A stretch of DNA of 64,000 nt from Ectothiorhodospira mobilis (GTDB lineage: Bacteria; Pseudomonadota; Gammaproteobacteria; Ectothiorhodospirales; Ectothiorhodospiraceae). The stretch spans positions 1 to 64,000 of the forward strand of contig NZ_NRSK01000011.1 of NCBI RefSeq assembly GCF_016584115.1, read 5' to 3'. Each line of letters starts with the position of its first letter. Positions within the stretch are counted from its first letter, which is position 1. A program made the translations under genes and the position numbers. Shown here in pieces: positions 56,323-64,000 of the stretch. The notes under the pieces are model-generated. The model was not told the origin of the DNA and searched no databases. It was given only the letters and a program-made list of their open reading frames with translations.

Positions 56323-57318
56323 TCATGTCCCCGGTCCGAAAAGGCCTGCCATCCAGTCCTTGAAGCGGGTGGCAAGGCCGTCCCGCTCCGCCCCCGGGTG
56401 ATTCTCCGCCAGGCGCCGCAGCCGCTCCGGCCGGGCCGCCAGGCGTTCCACCGCCACCCAGCCGGCCCAGGGCAGGCTCAGGTCCCATTGGGGTTCGTCG
56501 ATGCGACAGTCCGGCAGGCGGTAATGGAAGGTGGGCCGCGCATGGATCAGATGGTGTTCCACAGGCGCCGCCCCGATCTGCTCCGGGGCCAGGTGGGCGA
56601 ACAGGGGCAGCAGGTCCAGGGGGCGGTTGCGGGTGGGGTTGTGGACCAGGTAGTCGGCGATCAGCCCCTCCAGGTCCGGGGCGTAGTCCGGCTGCAGCAC
56701 GTGCCGGGCATAGGCCGACGGAAACGGGTCCACGAAGGGGGTCAACCGTCGCGAGAGATCCGTCTGCGAGTGCTCCAGCAGCCAGTCGTAGAGGACCAGG
56801 AAGGCCTGCAGGTGGCGCAGGATGGAGGCCGCGTCCAGATGCGCCAGTTCCAGATTGATCTGCAGGCCGAAGGCATAGAGCAGGGAGTCGTGGGTGCCCT
56901 TGGCCCCGGCCTCCTGCAGACCCCGGCGCAGCCGGTCCAGTTCCGGCAGGGCATCGTGGGGGATCGGCGGGGCCACCACCTCGTGGGGCACCACCAGGCC
57001 CGCCATCTGCGAGAGGGCCGTCTCCAGGGCGTGGGGTTCCCCGTCCCGGTCCACTTCCACCCCCATCTTCTCCAGGTAGTCCAGATATTCCCGGCGCTTG
57101 AGCAGGTCGCTGTCCAGCTCCAGGCCGAAGTCCCCGAAGCGGGTGCCGGTGACCCGCTGCTTGAACGGGGAGTCGGCGCGGTGTTCGCCACCGAACAGGC
57201 GCGTGATGGCCGCGGCGATGGCCTCCAGGGAGAGTCCCGCCATCTCCAGCTCGATGCCGACGCGGCGCGGCTCCCCCTCGGGGTTGAGGGGCTCGGGAAG
57301 GGGCTGGAATGCGGTCAT
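56323..57318 (-). CDS. Amidoligase family protein (Amidoligase_2, GCS/GS-like)
   Basis: 331-residue protein of the amidoligase family related to glutamate-cysteine ligase and glutamine synthetase. The N terminus carries [13 protein letters not shown] with the ExE metal-binding motif (about 18-30), then [10 protein letters not shown], a second acidic strand of the catalytic barrel, and [12 protein letters not shown] with a likely further ligand. These enzymes form amide bonds using ATP. The partner is the C26-type protein next to it. No peptide substrate is visible. An aaggat ribosome site precedes the ATG, and it is the first gene of the unit ending with jetD. Confidence 0.85.
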   Translation of the reverse strand: MTAFQPLPEPLNPEGEPRRVGIELEMAGLSLEAIAAAITRLFGGEHRADSPFKQRVTGTRFGDFGLELDSDLLKRREYLDYLEKMGVEVDRDGEPHALETALSQMAGLVVPHEVVAPPIPHDALPELDRLRRGLQEAGAKGTHDSLLYAFGLQINLELAHLDAASILRHLQAFLVLYDWLLEHSQTDLSRRLTPFVDPFPSAYARHVLQPDYAPDLEGLIADYLVHNPTRNRPLDLLPLFAHLAPEQIGAAPVEHHLIHARPTFHYRLPDCRIDEPQWDLSLPWAGWVAVERLAARPERLRRLAENHPGAERDGLATRFKDWMAGLFGPGT

Positions 57319-57353
57319 GCAGGATCCTTGTGCGGCAGGTATCGCGCACCCCC

Positions 57354-57362
57354 ACTATAGCA
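57354..57362 (-). promoter_or_regulatory. Candidate extended -10 promoter for the amidoligase-jet operon
   Basis: Reading minus, TGCTATAGT is a strong extended -10 (TGn then TATAGT), about 36 bases before the amidoligase ATG. No good -35 was seen. If real, it would drive six genes to jetD. Confidence 0.5.
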
Positions 57363-57425
57363 ACGAAAGCGTGCACGGTGCCCCCGGGGTTTTCTCCCGC
57401 GCCGCAAAACCTTAGGCTCTCGTCC

Positions 57426-58262
57426 ATGGAACTGCACTTCACCAAGATGCACGGGCTCGGCAACGATTTCGTGGTGATCGACGCCGTGCGCCAGCGCGTG
57501 TCCCTGACCCCGGAGCGGGTGCGTTTCCTCGCCCATCGGCGCACCGGTGTGGGCTGCGATCAGGTGCTGCTGGTGGAACCCCCGGCGGACCCCGGGCAGG
57601 CCGCCTTCCGCTACCGTATCTTCAACGCCGACGGCAACGAGGTGGAGCAATGCGGCAACGGCGCCCGCTGCTTTGCCGTGTTCGTGCGCGAGGCGGGGCT
57701 GACCGAGGCCACGGTGATCCCGGTGGAGACGGCAGCCGGGATCATCAGCCTGCAGGTGCAGCGAGACGGTCAGGTGACGGTGGACATGGGTCCGCCCCGT
57801 CTGGAGCCCTGGGCGATCCCCTTCGAGGCCGGGGCCGCCGCCCCCACCCATACCCTGCAGGTGGGGGGCGAGACCCTGGAGATCGGCGCCGTGTCCATGG
57901 GCAATCCCCACGCGGTGGTGGTGGTGGAGGACGTGCGCACGGCCCCGGTGGAGCGCCTGGGGCCCCTCATCGAGCGTCATCCCCGCTTCCCCCGCGGGGC
58001 CAACGCGGGCTTCATGGAGGTGGTGTCCCGGGACCAGGTGCGCCTGCGGGTGTTCGAGCGCGGGGCGGGGGAGACCCTGGCCTGTGGTACCGGTGCCTGC
58101 GCCGCCGTGGTCAGCGGACAGTTGCAGGGTCTTCTGGACCGGCAGGTGGCGGTGGATCTGCCCGGCGGGCGGCTTGTGATAGAGTGGGCCGGTCGCGAGG
58201 ATGCGCCGGTCATGATGACCGGCCCGGCACAGTCGGTCTTTACGGGTCGGATTGAACTATGA
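57426..58262 (+). CDS. dapF: Diaminopimelate epimerase DapF
   Basis: Converts LL- to meso-diaminopimelate for lysine and peptidoglycan. The 278-residue protein has the two catalytic cysteines in QCGNGARCF (C76) and LACGTGACA, with [16 protein letters not shown] and MGNPHAVV. The ATG at 57426 is the family start. Its end overlaps the DUF484 gene by four bases. It belongs functionally with lysA, which is 21 kb upstream. Confidence 0.95.
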   Translation: MELHFTKMHGLGNDFVVIDAVRQRVSLTPERVRFLAHRRTGVGCDQVLLVEPPADPGQAAFRYRIFNADGNEVEQCGNGARCFAVFVREAGLTEATVIPVETAAGIISLQVQRDGQVTVDMGPPRLEPWAIPFEAGAAAPTHTLQVGGETLEIGAVSMGNPHAVVVVEDVRTAPVERLGPLIERHPRFPRGANAGFMEVVSRDQVRLRVFERGAGETLACGTGACAAVVSGQLQGLLDRQVAVDLPGGRLVIEWAGREDAPVMMTGPAQSVFTGRIEL

Positions 58263-58957
58263 GTACACCAGGCAAGAGCGCGCTCGCCGAGGAGGCGGTC
58301 ACCGAGGCATCGGTGGAGGCCTATCTGCGCGCCCATCCGGACTTTTTCGAACGCCATCTGCCGCTGCTGGAGGTCCTGCGCCTGCCCCATCCCTGCGGCG
58401 GGGCGGTCTCCCTCATCGAGCGCCAGATCACAGTGCTGCGGGAGAAGAACCACACCCTGGAGCGCAAGCTCATGGAACTGGTGAAGCTGGCCCGGGAGAA
58501 CGAGCGCCTGAGCCAGCGCATGCACCACCTGGCCCTCGGTCTGATGGAGGCGGAGGATCTGGACGCCGTCCTGGCCACCACCCAGGAACACCTGCGCAGC
58601 GAATTCCGCGCCGATGTCGTGGTCATCCGCGTCTGCGGGGATCCCGCCCGGGGGATGCACTTCGTGCGCGGGGACGACCCGGCCATCGAGGGCTTCTCCC
58701 ATCTCTTCGAGGACCGGCGTCCCCTCTGCGGCCGCCTCTCCCAGACCCAGCTGGAGGCCCTGTTCCCGGCACAGACGGCGGCGGAGACCCGCTCGGCGGT
58801 GGTGGTGCCCCTGCTGGAGGGTTCCAGCCCCCTGGGCCTTCTCGCCCTGGGCAGTCAGGAGGCCTCCCGCTTCCATCCCGGCATGGGCACCCTGTTTCTG
58901 GGCTATCTGGGGGAGATCGTCTCCCATGCCGTGTCCAGGCGGCTGGTACCGGCATGA
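58259..58957 (+). CDS. DUF484 family protein (GAF-like)
   Basis: 232-residue protein of DUF484, conserved between dapF and xerC in Gammaproteobacteria. The opening [27 protein letters not shown] is typical, followed by a coiled coil (about 60-85, [17 protein letters not shown]) and a GAF-like domain. No enzymatic role is known. Overlaps dapF and xerC by four bases each. Confidence 0.92.
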   Translation: MSTPGKSALAEEAVTEASVEAYLRAHPDFFERHLPLLEVLRLPHPCGGAVSLIERQITVLREKNHTLERKLMELVKLARENERLSQRMHHLALGLMEAEDLDAVLATTQEHLRSEFRADVVVIRVCGDPARGMHFVRGDDPAIEGFSHLFEDRRPLCGRLSQTQLEALFPAQTAAETRSAVVVPLLEGSSPLGLLALGSQEASRFHPGMGTLFLGYLGEIVSHAVSRRLVPA

Positions 58958-59883
58958 ACGAGCCGGGGGAGGACCGGGCGGGCGACCCCCGGATCCGGGC
59001 CTACCTGGAGCATCTGACCCGGGAGCGGGCCGCCTCGGGGCACACCGTTGCCGGCTACCGGCGGGACCTGTCCCGCCTGCGGGCCCACGTGCAGCGTGGC
59101 GACGGGGCCGTGGACTGGTCCCGGGTCACGGTGCACGATGTCCGCGCGCTGCTGGCCGCCCGCCACCGCGCCGGGGCCTCCGGCCCCAGTCTGCAGCGCC
59201 TGCTCTCGGCCATCCGCGGCTTCTTCAATTACCTTATCCGCGAGGGGGTGGCGGGGAGCAATCCCGCCCAGGGGGTGCGGGCGCCGCGCAGCCACCGTCC
59301 CCTGCCGGAGGTGCTGGAGGCGGAGCAGGTGGCCCGCCTGGTGGAACTGCCCGGACAGGATCTGCTGCAGGTGCGTGACCGGGCCATCATGGAGCTGTTC
59401 TATTCCTCGGGGCTGCGCCTGGCGGAACTGACGGACCTGGACGTGACCGGCCTGGACCTAGCCGACGCCACCGTGCGGGTCACCGGCAAGGGTCGCAAGA
59501 TGCGCACCGTGCCCGTGGGCCGCAAGGCCCGGGAGGCCCTGGAGGCCTGGCTCGCCCGCCGCGGGGAATGGGCCTCCCCCCAGGAGCCCGCCCTGTTCGT
59601 CAGCCGCCGCGGGCGGCGTCTCTCCCCCCGGGCGGTACAGCGGCGCCTGGCCCATCATGCCAAGGCCCGGGGGCTGGACCGCCACGTGCATCCCCACCTG
59701 CTGCGCCATACCTTCGCCAGCCATATCCTGGAGTCCTCCCAGGACCTGCGTGCGGTGCAGGAACTGCTGGGCCATTCCGACATCGGCACCACGCAGATCT
59801 ACACCCACCTGGACTACCAGCACCTGGCCCGGGTCTACGACGGGGCCCACCCGCGGGCGCGGCGCCGTCCCAAGGGCGGCTGA
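58954..59883 (+). CDS. xerC: Tyrosine recombinase XerC
   Basis: Site-specific recombinase that, with XerD, resolves chromosome dimers at dif. The 309-residue protein has a SAM-like N-terminal core-binding domain and the catalytic set: R in YSSGLRLAEL, K in GKGRKMRTVPV, HPHLLRHTFASH, H in LGHSDIGTTQIYTH, and the following tyrosine. It overlaps DUF484 by four bases. This is a housekeeping copy, not an integrase of a mobile element. Confidence 0.95.
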   Translation: MNEPGEDRAGDPRIRAYLEHLTRERAASGHTVAGYRRDLSRLRAHVQRGDGAVDWSRVTVHDVRALLAARHRAGASGPSLQRLLSAIRGFFNYLIREGVAGSNPAQGVRAPRSHRPLPEVLEAEQVARLVELPGQDLLQVRDRAIMELFYSSGLRLAELTDLDVTGLDLADATVRVTGKGRKMRTVPVGRKAREALEAWLARRGEWASPQEPALFVSRRGRRLSPRAVQRRLAHHAKARGLDRHVHPHLLRHTFASHILESSQDLRAVQELLGHSDIGTTQIYTHLDYQHLARVYDGAHPRARRRPKGG

Positions 59884-59949
59884 GCCCTGCCGCCGCCGCG
59901 GCCGATTCCGTTACAATTTTTCTTTTGAACCGGTACGGGGGAGCGACCC

Positions 59950-60483
59950 TTGGAACAGTTTCGTGGCACCACCATCGTCAGCATCCGCCGCAACGGCCAG
60001 GTGGCCCTGGCCGGGGACGGCCAGGTCTCTTTGGGCAACACCGTGATGAAGGGCAATGCCCGCAAGGTGCGGCGCCTGTACCATGACAAGGTCCTGGCGG
60101 GTTTTGCCGGCGGCACGGCGGATGCCTTCACCCTCTTCGAGCGTTTCGAGGGCAAGCTGGAGAAATACAGCGGCAACCTGGTGCGTGCCGCCGTGGAACT
60201 GGCCAAGGACTGGCGTACCGAACGCAGCCTGCGCCGCCTGGAGGCCCTGCTGGCGGTGGCGGACAAGGAGGCCTCGCTGATCATCTCCGGCAACGGCGAT
60301 GTCATCGAGCCGGAGGAGGGCCTGATCGCCATCGGCTCCGGCGGCCCCTACGCCCAGGCCGCGGCCCGCGCCCTGTGCGAGAACACCGAGCTCCCCGCCC
60401 GCGAGATCGCCGAGAAGGCCTTGAATATCGCGGCGGACATCTGCATCTATACCAATCACAACCTGAGCATCGAGGAACTCTGA
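59950..60483 (+). CDS. hslV: HslV, ATP-dependent protease subunit (ClpQ)
   Basis: Threonine peptidase of the HslUV complex that degrades misfolded proteins. The 177-residue product uses a TTG start ([16 protein letters not shown]). The catalytic threonine comes early in GTTIVSIRR and the family's [12 protein letters not shown] and [23 protein letters not shown] are present. An agggggag-type ribosome site precedes the start. An AT-rich stretch (TTACAATTTTTC) about 35 bases upstream could hold a promoter. Confidence 0.95.
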   Translation: MEQFRGTTIVSIRRNGQVALAGDGQVSLGNTVMKGNARKVRRLYHDKVLAGFAGGTADAFTLFERFEGKLEKYSGNLVRAAVELAKDWRTERSLRRLEALLAVADKEASLIISGNGDVIEPEEGLIAIGSGGPYAQAAARALCENTELPAREIAEKALNIAADICIYTNHNLSIEEL

Positions 60484-60536
60484 GATGCCCGGGCTGCCTC
60501 ATTCCCGTTCCATTCCCGTCCTGCAAGGGCCGCGCC

Positions 60537-61880
60537 ATGTCTGAGATGACCCCCAGAGAGATCGTCCAGGAGCTGGACCGTTTCATCGTCGGGCAGAACC
60601 CGGCCAAGCGCGCGGTGGCCATCGCCCTGCGCAACCGCTGGCGCCGCCAGCAGCTGTCCCCGGACCTGGCGCGGGAGGTGACGCCGAAGAACATCCTCAT
60701 GATCGGTCCCACCGGCGTGGGCAAGACGGAGATCGCCCGGCGTCTGGCGCGCCTGGCCAATGCCCCCTTCATCAAGGTGGAGGCCACCAAGTTCACCGAG
60801 GTGGGCTACGTGGGCCGGGACGTGGAGTCCATCATCCGCGACCTGGTGGACGCCGCCGTGAAGATGCTGCGGGAACAGGAGATGGAGAAGATGCGCCCCC
60901 GGGCCGAGGAGGCGGCCGAGGAGCGCATCCTGGACGCCCTCCTGCCCCCGGCCCGGGGCAGTGGCGGCGGCTTCATGGCGGAGTCCTCCGAGCCCGAGCG
61001 CCAGGAGACGGAGACCCGGCAGAAGTTTCGCAAGCGCCTGCGGGAGGGCCAGCTGGATGACAAGGAGATCGAGATCCAGGTGCAGGCCATCCCCGCCGGG
61101 GTGGAGATCATGTCCCCCCCCGGCATGGAGGACATGGCCAGCCAGCTCCAGGGGCTGTTCCAGAACCTGGGCGGCCAGCGCACCCGCACCCGCAAGCTCA
61201 AGATCAAGGAGGCCTTCAAGCTCCTCACCGACGAGGAGGCCGCACGCCTGGTGAACGAGGAGGACATCAAGCTGCGGGCCGTCTCCCATGTGGAGCAGAA
61301 CGGCATCGTCTTCCTGGATGAGATCGACAAGGTGGTGCGCAAGGGGGAATACAGCGGCGGCGACGTCTCCCGCGAGGGGGTGCAGCGGGACCTGCTGCCC
61401 CTGGTGGAGGGCTGCACCGTGAGCACCAAGGTGGGCTCGGTGCGCACCGATCATATCCTGTTCATCGCCTCCGGGGCCTTCCACCTGTCCAAGCCCTCGG
61501 ACCTGATCCCCGAGCTGCAGGGCCGTCTCCCCATCCGTGTGGAACTGGAGCCCCTCACCGCCGAGGACTTCGTGCGCATCCTCACCGAGCCCCGCGCCTC
61601 CCTCACGGAGCAGTACGCGGCCCTGCTGGGCACCGAGGGCATCACTGTGGAGTTCACCGAGGACGGCGTGCGCCGCCTGGCGGAGATCGCCTCCCAGGTG
61701 AACGAGCGCACCGAGAACATCGGCGCCCGCCGCCTGCACACGGTGCTGGAGCGGGTGGTGGAGACGGTCTCCTACGAGGCCCCGGACTGCGACAGCCCGG
61801 TGCGGATCGACGCCAGCTACGTGGACGCCCGGCTGGAGGACCTGGTGCAGGACGAGGACCTGAGCCGGTACATCCTCTGA
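60537..61880 (+). CDS. hslU: HslU, ATPase subunit of HslUV protease (ClpY)
   Basis: AAA+ unfoldase that feeds HslV. The 447-residue protein has Walker [10 protein letters not shown] near residue 60, [15 protein letters not shown], the variable I-domain (about 110-230), Walker [10 protein letters not shown], and the C-terminal EDLSRYIL tail that docks into HslV. It starts 53 bases after hslV, so the two are co-transcribed. Confidence 0.95.
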   Translation: MSEMTPREIVQELDRFIVGQNPAKRAVAIALRNRWRRQQLSPDLAREVTPKNILMIGPTGVGKTEIARRLARLANAPFIKVEATKFTEVGYVGRDVESIIRDLVDAAVKMLREQEMEKMRPRAEEAAEERILDALLPPARGSGGGFMAESSEPERQETETRQKFRKRLREGQLDDKEIEIQVQAIPAGVEIMSPPGMEDMASQLQGLFQNLGGQRTRTRKLKIKEAFKLLTDEEAARLVNEEDIKLRAVSHVEQNGIVFLDEIDKVVRKGEYSGGDVSREGVQRDLLPLVEGCTVSTKVGSVRTDHILFIASGAFHLSKPSDLIPELQGRLPIRVELEPLTAEDFVRILTEPRASLTEQYAALLGTEGITVEFTEDGVRRLAEIASQVNERTENIGARRLHTVLERVVETVSYEAPDCDSPVRIDASYVDARLEDLVQDEDLSRYIL

Positions 61881-61895
61881 GGCGCACGCCGGACC

Positions 61896-62258
61896 ATGGC
61901 CGCAAGACAGCGACCCACCGATATCCGGCTGCACCGCCAGTCCCGGGAGCTGGAACTGGTCTATGCCGACGGCCGGCACCACCGCCTGGGCTGCGAGTTC
62001 CTGCGCGTGCACTCCCCCTCGGCGGAGGTGCGCGGGCACGGACCCGGCCAGGAGGTCTTGCAGGTGGGCAAGGAGGGGGTCAACATCACCGCCATCGAGC
62101 CGGTGGGTCACTACGGCATCCGGCTGGTGTTCTCCGACGGTCACGACACCGGCATCTACGACTGGGACTATCTCCACCACCTGGGGGCCCACCGGGACCG
62201 GCTGTGGCATGAATACCTGGAGCGCCTGGAGGCCGCGGGCCACCGGCGCGGGGACTGA
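61896..62258 (+). CDS. DUF971 / gamma-butyrobetaine hydroxylase-like N-terminal domain protein
   Basis: 120-residue protein of the DUF971 family (GBBH-like N-terminal domain), a small zinc-binding-type fold also found in iron-sulfur cluster carrier contexts. Features are [34 protein letters not shown], and [31 protein letters not shown]. It commonly lies between hslU and ubiE, as here. The function is not established. Confidence 0.9.
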   Translation: MAARQRPTDIRLHRQSRELELVYADGRHHRLGCEFLRVHSPSAEVRGHGPGQEVLQVGKEGVNITAIEPVGHYGIRLVFSDGHDTGIYDWDYLHHLGAHRDRLWHEYLERLEAAGHRRGD

Positions 62259-62272
62259 CGACGGGAGCGGAC

Positions 62273-63022
62273 ATGTCCGACGACAAGACCACCGATTTCG
62301 GCTACGAACGGGTGCCGGTGAAGGAAAAGGCCCGGCGGGTGGGGCAGGTGTTCCACTCCGTGGCCGGCCGCTATGATCTCATGAACGATCTCATGTCCAT
62401 GGGCATCCACCGCGCCTGGAAGCGCTTCACCGTGGAGGTGGCCGGGGCCCGTCCGGGCTGGAAGGTGCTGGACCTGGCGGGGGGCACGGGGGACCTGGCG
62501 GCCAAGTTCGCCCGCATCACCGGGCCCCGGGGCCGGGTGGTACTCAGTGACATCAACGCCTCCATGCTCACCCAGGGGCGCGCCCGGCTGGTGGACGAGG
62601 GACTGGTGGAGAACCTGGACTTCGTGCAGGCCGATGCCGAGCACCTGCCCTTCGCCGACGATCAATTCGATCTGATCACCATCGCCTTCGGCCTGCGCAA
62701 CGTCACCGACAAGAACGCCGCCCTGGCCTCCATGCACCGGGTACTCAAGCCCGGCGGCAAGCTGCTGGTGCTGGAGTTCTCCCATCCCGTATCCCGCACC
62801 TTCGGCAAGGTGTACGACCTGTACAGCTTCAAGGCGCTGCCGCTCATGGGGCAGCTGGTGGCCGGTGATGCCGACAGCTACCGCTACCTGGCGGAGAGCA
62901 TCCGCATGCACCCCGACCAGGAGACCCTCAAGGGCATGATGGAGAGCGCGGGTTTCGAGCGCTGCGATTACTTCAACCTCACCGGCGGGGTGGTGGCCCT
63001 GCACCGGGGCTACAAGCTCTGA
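62273..63022 (+). CDS. ubiE: UbiE, bifunctional demethylmenaquinone/2-methoxy-6-polyprenyl-benzoquinol methyltransferase
   Basis: SAM-dependent C-methyltransferase of ubiquinone (and, where present, menaquinone) synthesis. The 249-residue protein has [21 protein letters not shown], the SAM motif [14 protein letters not shown], and [13 protein letters not shown] with LVLEFSHP. First of a ubiE-ubiJ-ubiB run. Confidence 0.95.
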   Translation: MSDDKTTDFGYERVPVKEKARRVGQVFHSVAGRYDLMNDLMSMGIHRAWKRFTVEVAGARPGWKVLDLAGGTGDLAAKFARITGPRGRVVLSDINASMLTQGRARLVDEGLVENLDFVQADAEHLPFADDQFDLITIAFGLRNVTDKNAALASMHRVLKPGGKLLVLEFSHPVSRTFGKVYDLYSFKALPLMGQLVAGDADSYRYLAESIRMHPDQETLKGMMESAGFERCDYFNLTGGVVALHRGYKL

Positions 63023-63057
63023 ATCCGCCCCGCCATCCCCGCCAGGAGCAGACGGTC

Positions 63058-63672
63058 ATGAAGACACCCCCCGCCCCCGTCACCGCCCTGCTGGAGGCGG
63101 CCATCCGCCGCTACCTGGCCCTGGACCCGGACAGCCGTGCCCGGCTCGAGGCCCTGGGCACGGGGGTGGTGGCCCTGCACATCACCGGCATCGACCTGAC
63201 CCTCCACTTCATCCCCGGCGACGGTTTCCTGCAGGTCTCGGGGCGGTACGATGGCGAGCCGGATGCCCATATCGCCGCCTCACCCCTGTCCCTGGCGCGG
63301 CTGTGGTCGGATGACCCCGGCGCCCCGCTGCCGGAGACGGTGACCCTGGTGGGGGACGTGGAGCTGGCGCGGCGGCTCAACGATCTGCTGCGGGGTGTGG
63401 ACCTGCACTGGGAGGATCTCCTGGCCCGTCTGGTGGGGGAGGCGGGGGCGCAGCGCGTGCGCCGGGGGTTCTGCGGCCTGCGGGAGCGCTGGCACCGCGC
63501 CCGCGACGGGGTGCAGGGACGCGTGGGTGAGCAACTGCGCGGCGGCCCCCTGGCCGGCCGCGCCGAGGTGGAGGCCTATATGGACGCGGTGGACCGGCTG
63601 CGCAGCGACGCGGACCGCCTGGAGGCGCGCATCCGCCGCCTGGAAGGGAGCCGCCCCGGCGGCGGGGGTTGA
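63058..63672 (+). CDS. ubiJ: UbiJ, ubiquinone biosynthesis accessory factor (SCP2 domain)
   Basis: 204-residue protein with an N-terminal SCP2-type lipid-binding domain ([24 protein letters not shown]) and a C-terminal helical tail that includes a coiled-coil region (about 175-200). UbiJ helps assemble the Ubi enzyme complex and binds ubiquinone intermediates. The position between ubiE and ubiB is characteristic. The stop lies 8 bases before the ubiB ATG, or overlaps a possible TTG start. Confidence 0.9.
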   Translation: MKTPPAPVTALLEAAIRRYLALDPDSRARLEALGTGVVALHITGIDLTLHFIPGDGFLQVSGRYDGEPDAHIAASPLSLARLWSDDPGAPLPETVTLVGDVELARRLNDLLRGVDLHWEDLLARLVGEAGAQRVRRGFCGLRERWHRARDGVQGRVGEQLRGGPLAGRAEVEAYMDAVDRLRSDADRLEARIRRLEGSRPGGGG

Positions 63673-63680
63673 GCGCGTCC

Positions 63681-64000
63681 ATGCTGCAGCACCTGCATCC
63701 CTCCCAGATCCTGCGCCTGCTCACCATCAACCGGGTGCTCATCCGCCACGGCCTGGACGACGTGGTGCTCACCCTGCGCCTGTTCCGGCCGGTGCGTTTC
63801 GTGCGCTACATGGCCCCGTGGAACTGGTTCCGCAAGGTCCCCTATGGCCGCGGCGAGCGCATCCGCCGGGCCCTGGAGGACCTGGGGCCCATCTTCATCA
63901 AGTTCGGGCAGATGGTCTCCACCCGGCGCGACCTGCTGCCGGACGACATCGCCGCGGAGCTGGCCCGGCTGCAGGACCGGGTGCCCCCCTTCCCCAACGA
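63681..64000 (+). CDS. ubiB: UbiB, atypical kinase for ubiquinone biosynthesis, 5' part
   Basis: UbiB is an atypical kinase/ATPase family member needed for ubiquinone synthesis. The window holds the first 106 or so codons. [22 protein letters not shown]-like sequence ([20 protein letters not shown]) contains the KxGQ motif (KFGQ) unique to the family, followed by [23 protein letters not shown]. The ATG at 63681 gives [19 protein letters not shown]; an in-frame TTG four codons earlier overlaps the ubiJ stop. The gene runs off the right edge. Confidence 0.93.
   Translation, partial: MLQHLHPSQILRLLTINRVLIRHGLDDVVLTLRLFRPVRFVRYMAPWNWFRKVPYGRGERIRRALEDLGPIFIKFGQMVSTRRDLLPDDIAAELARLQDRVPPFPN

Noticed and set aside
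58954-59883. XerC as the integrase of a mobile island that brought in the jet genes
   Set aside because: It is in the normal dapF-DUF484-xerC context with a full XerC sequence, so it is the housekeeping recombinase.

Overview
The window is a GC-rich chromosomal segment (about 70 percent GC by eye, not computed) from a gammaproteobacterium. The best guess is an Ectothiorhodospiraceae-like organism. This rests on gene order: the 3' end of rsmB, then DUF4390-ntrY-ntrX-trkA-trkH; lptM-lysA; ridA-recG; and dapF-DUF484-xerC-hslV-hslU-DUF971-ubiE-ubiJ-ubiB. These blocks are typical of gammaproteobacterial chromosomes, but the family-level placement is inference. No rRNA, tRNA, CRISPR array, transposase or phage gene was recognised.

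Layout. 0-8.7 kb: end of rsmB, the NtrYX two-component pair, the TrkAH potassium system, a TPR protein and an LpxL-type acyltransferase, nearly all on the plus strand with short overlaps. 8.7-14.8 kb: nadA (minus), then a fatty-acid block of acyl-CoA synthetase, FadL-type porin and an AcuI/YhdH reductase, followed by a small anchored protein. 14.9-19.2 kb: an RND efflux adaptor and pump. 19.2-23.0 kb: a Pat-type acyltransferase with an acyl-CoA synthetase module, divergent from a histone-deacetylase-like hydrolase, which looks like a write/erase pair for lysine acylation. 23.0-26.7 kb: a membrane diguanylate cyclase and a hybrid histidine kinase. 27.0-34.3 kb: a cobalamin corrin-ring cluster (cobH, cobI, cobJ, cobK, cobL, cobM, cbiD, cobA) with cbiD, indicating the early-cobalt (anaerobic-type) route.

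34.4-42.3 kb: greB-like, lptM, lysA, ridA, recG, nfi, an outer-membrane barrel, a DoxX protein and a CHAD protein. 42.5-47.0 kb: a TAXI-type TRAP transporter, a small proline-rich protein and msrA. 47.3-57.3 kb, minus strand: a six-gene tightly packed unit made of an amidoligase, a class I glutamine-amidotransferase-like protein and jetA-jetB-jetC-jetD, the complete set of a type III Wadjet (JetABCD) anti-plasmid SMC system. 57.4-64.0 kb: dapF to the 5' part of ubiB.

The most interesting observations are: (1) the Wadjet III operon is translationally overlapped with an amidoligase/amidotransferase pair and appears to share one promoter with it; (2) this unit is part of about 21 kb separating lysA from dapF, which are often neighbours; (3) a dispersed intergenic element occurs three times with a 70-bp conserved core. 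Two copies have long flanking arms that differ between copies but are self-complementary within each copy; (4) the Pat-like enzyme keeps the SHTG histidine that I recall being replaced in E. coli YfiQ, and lies opposite a deacetylase; (5) the first roughly 110 bases do not read like RsmB and may mark a junction.
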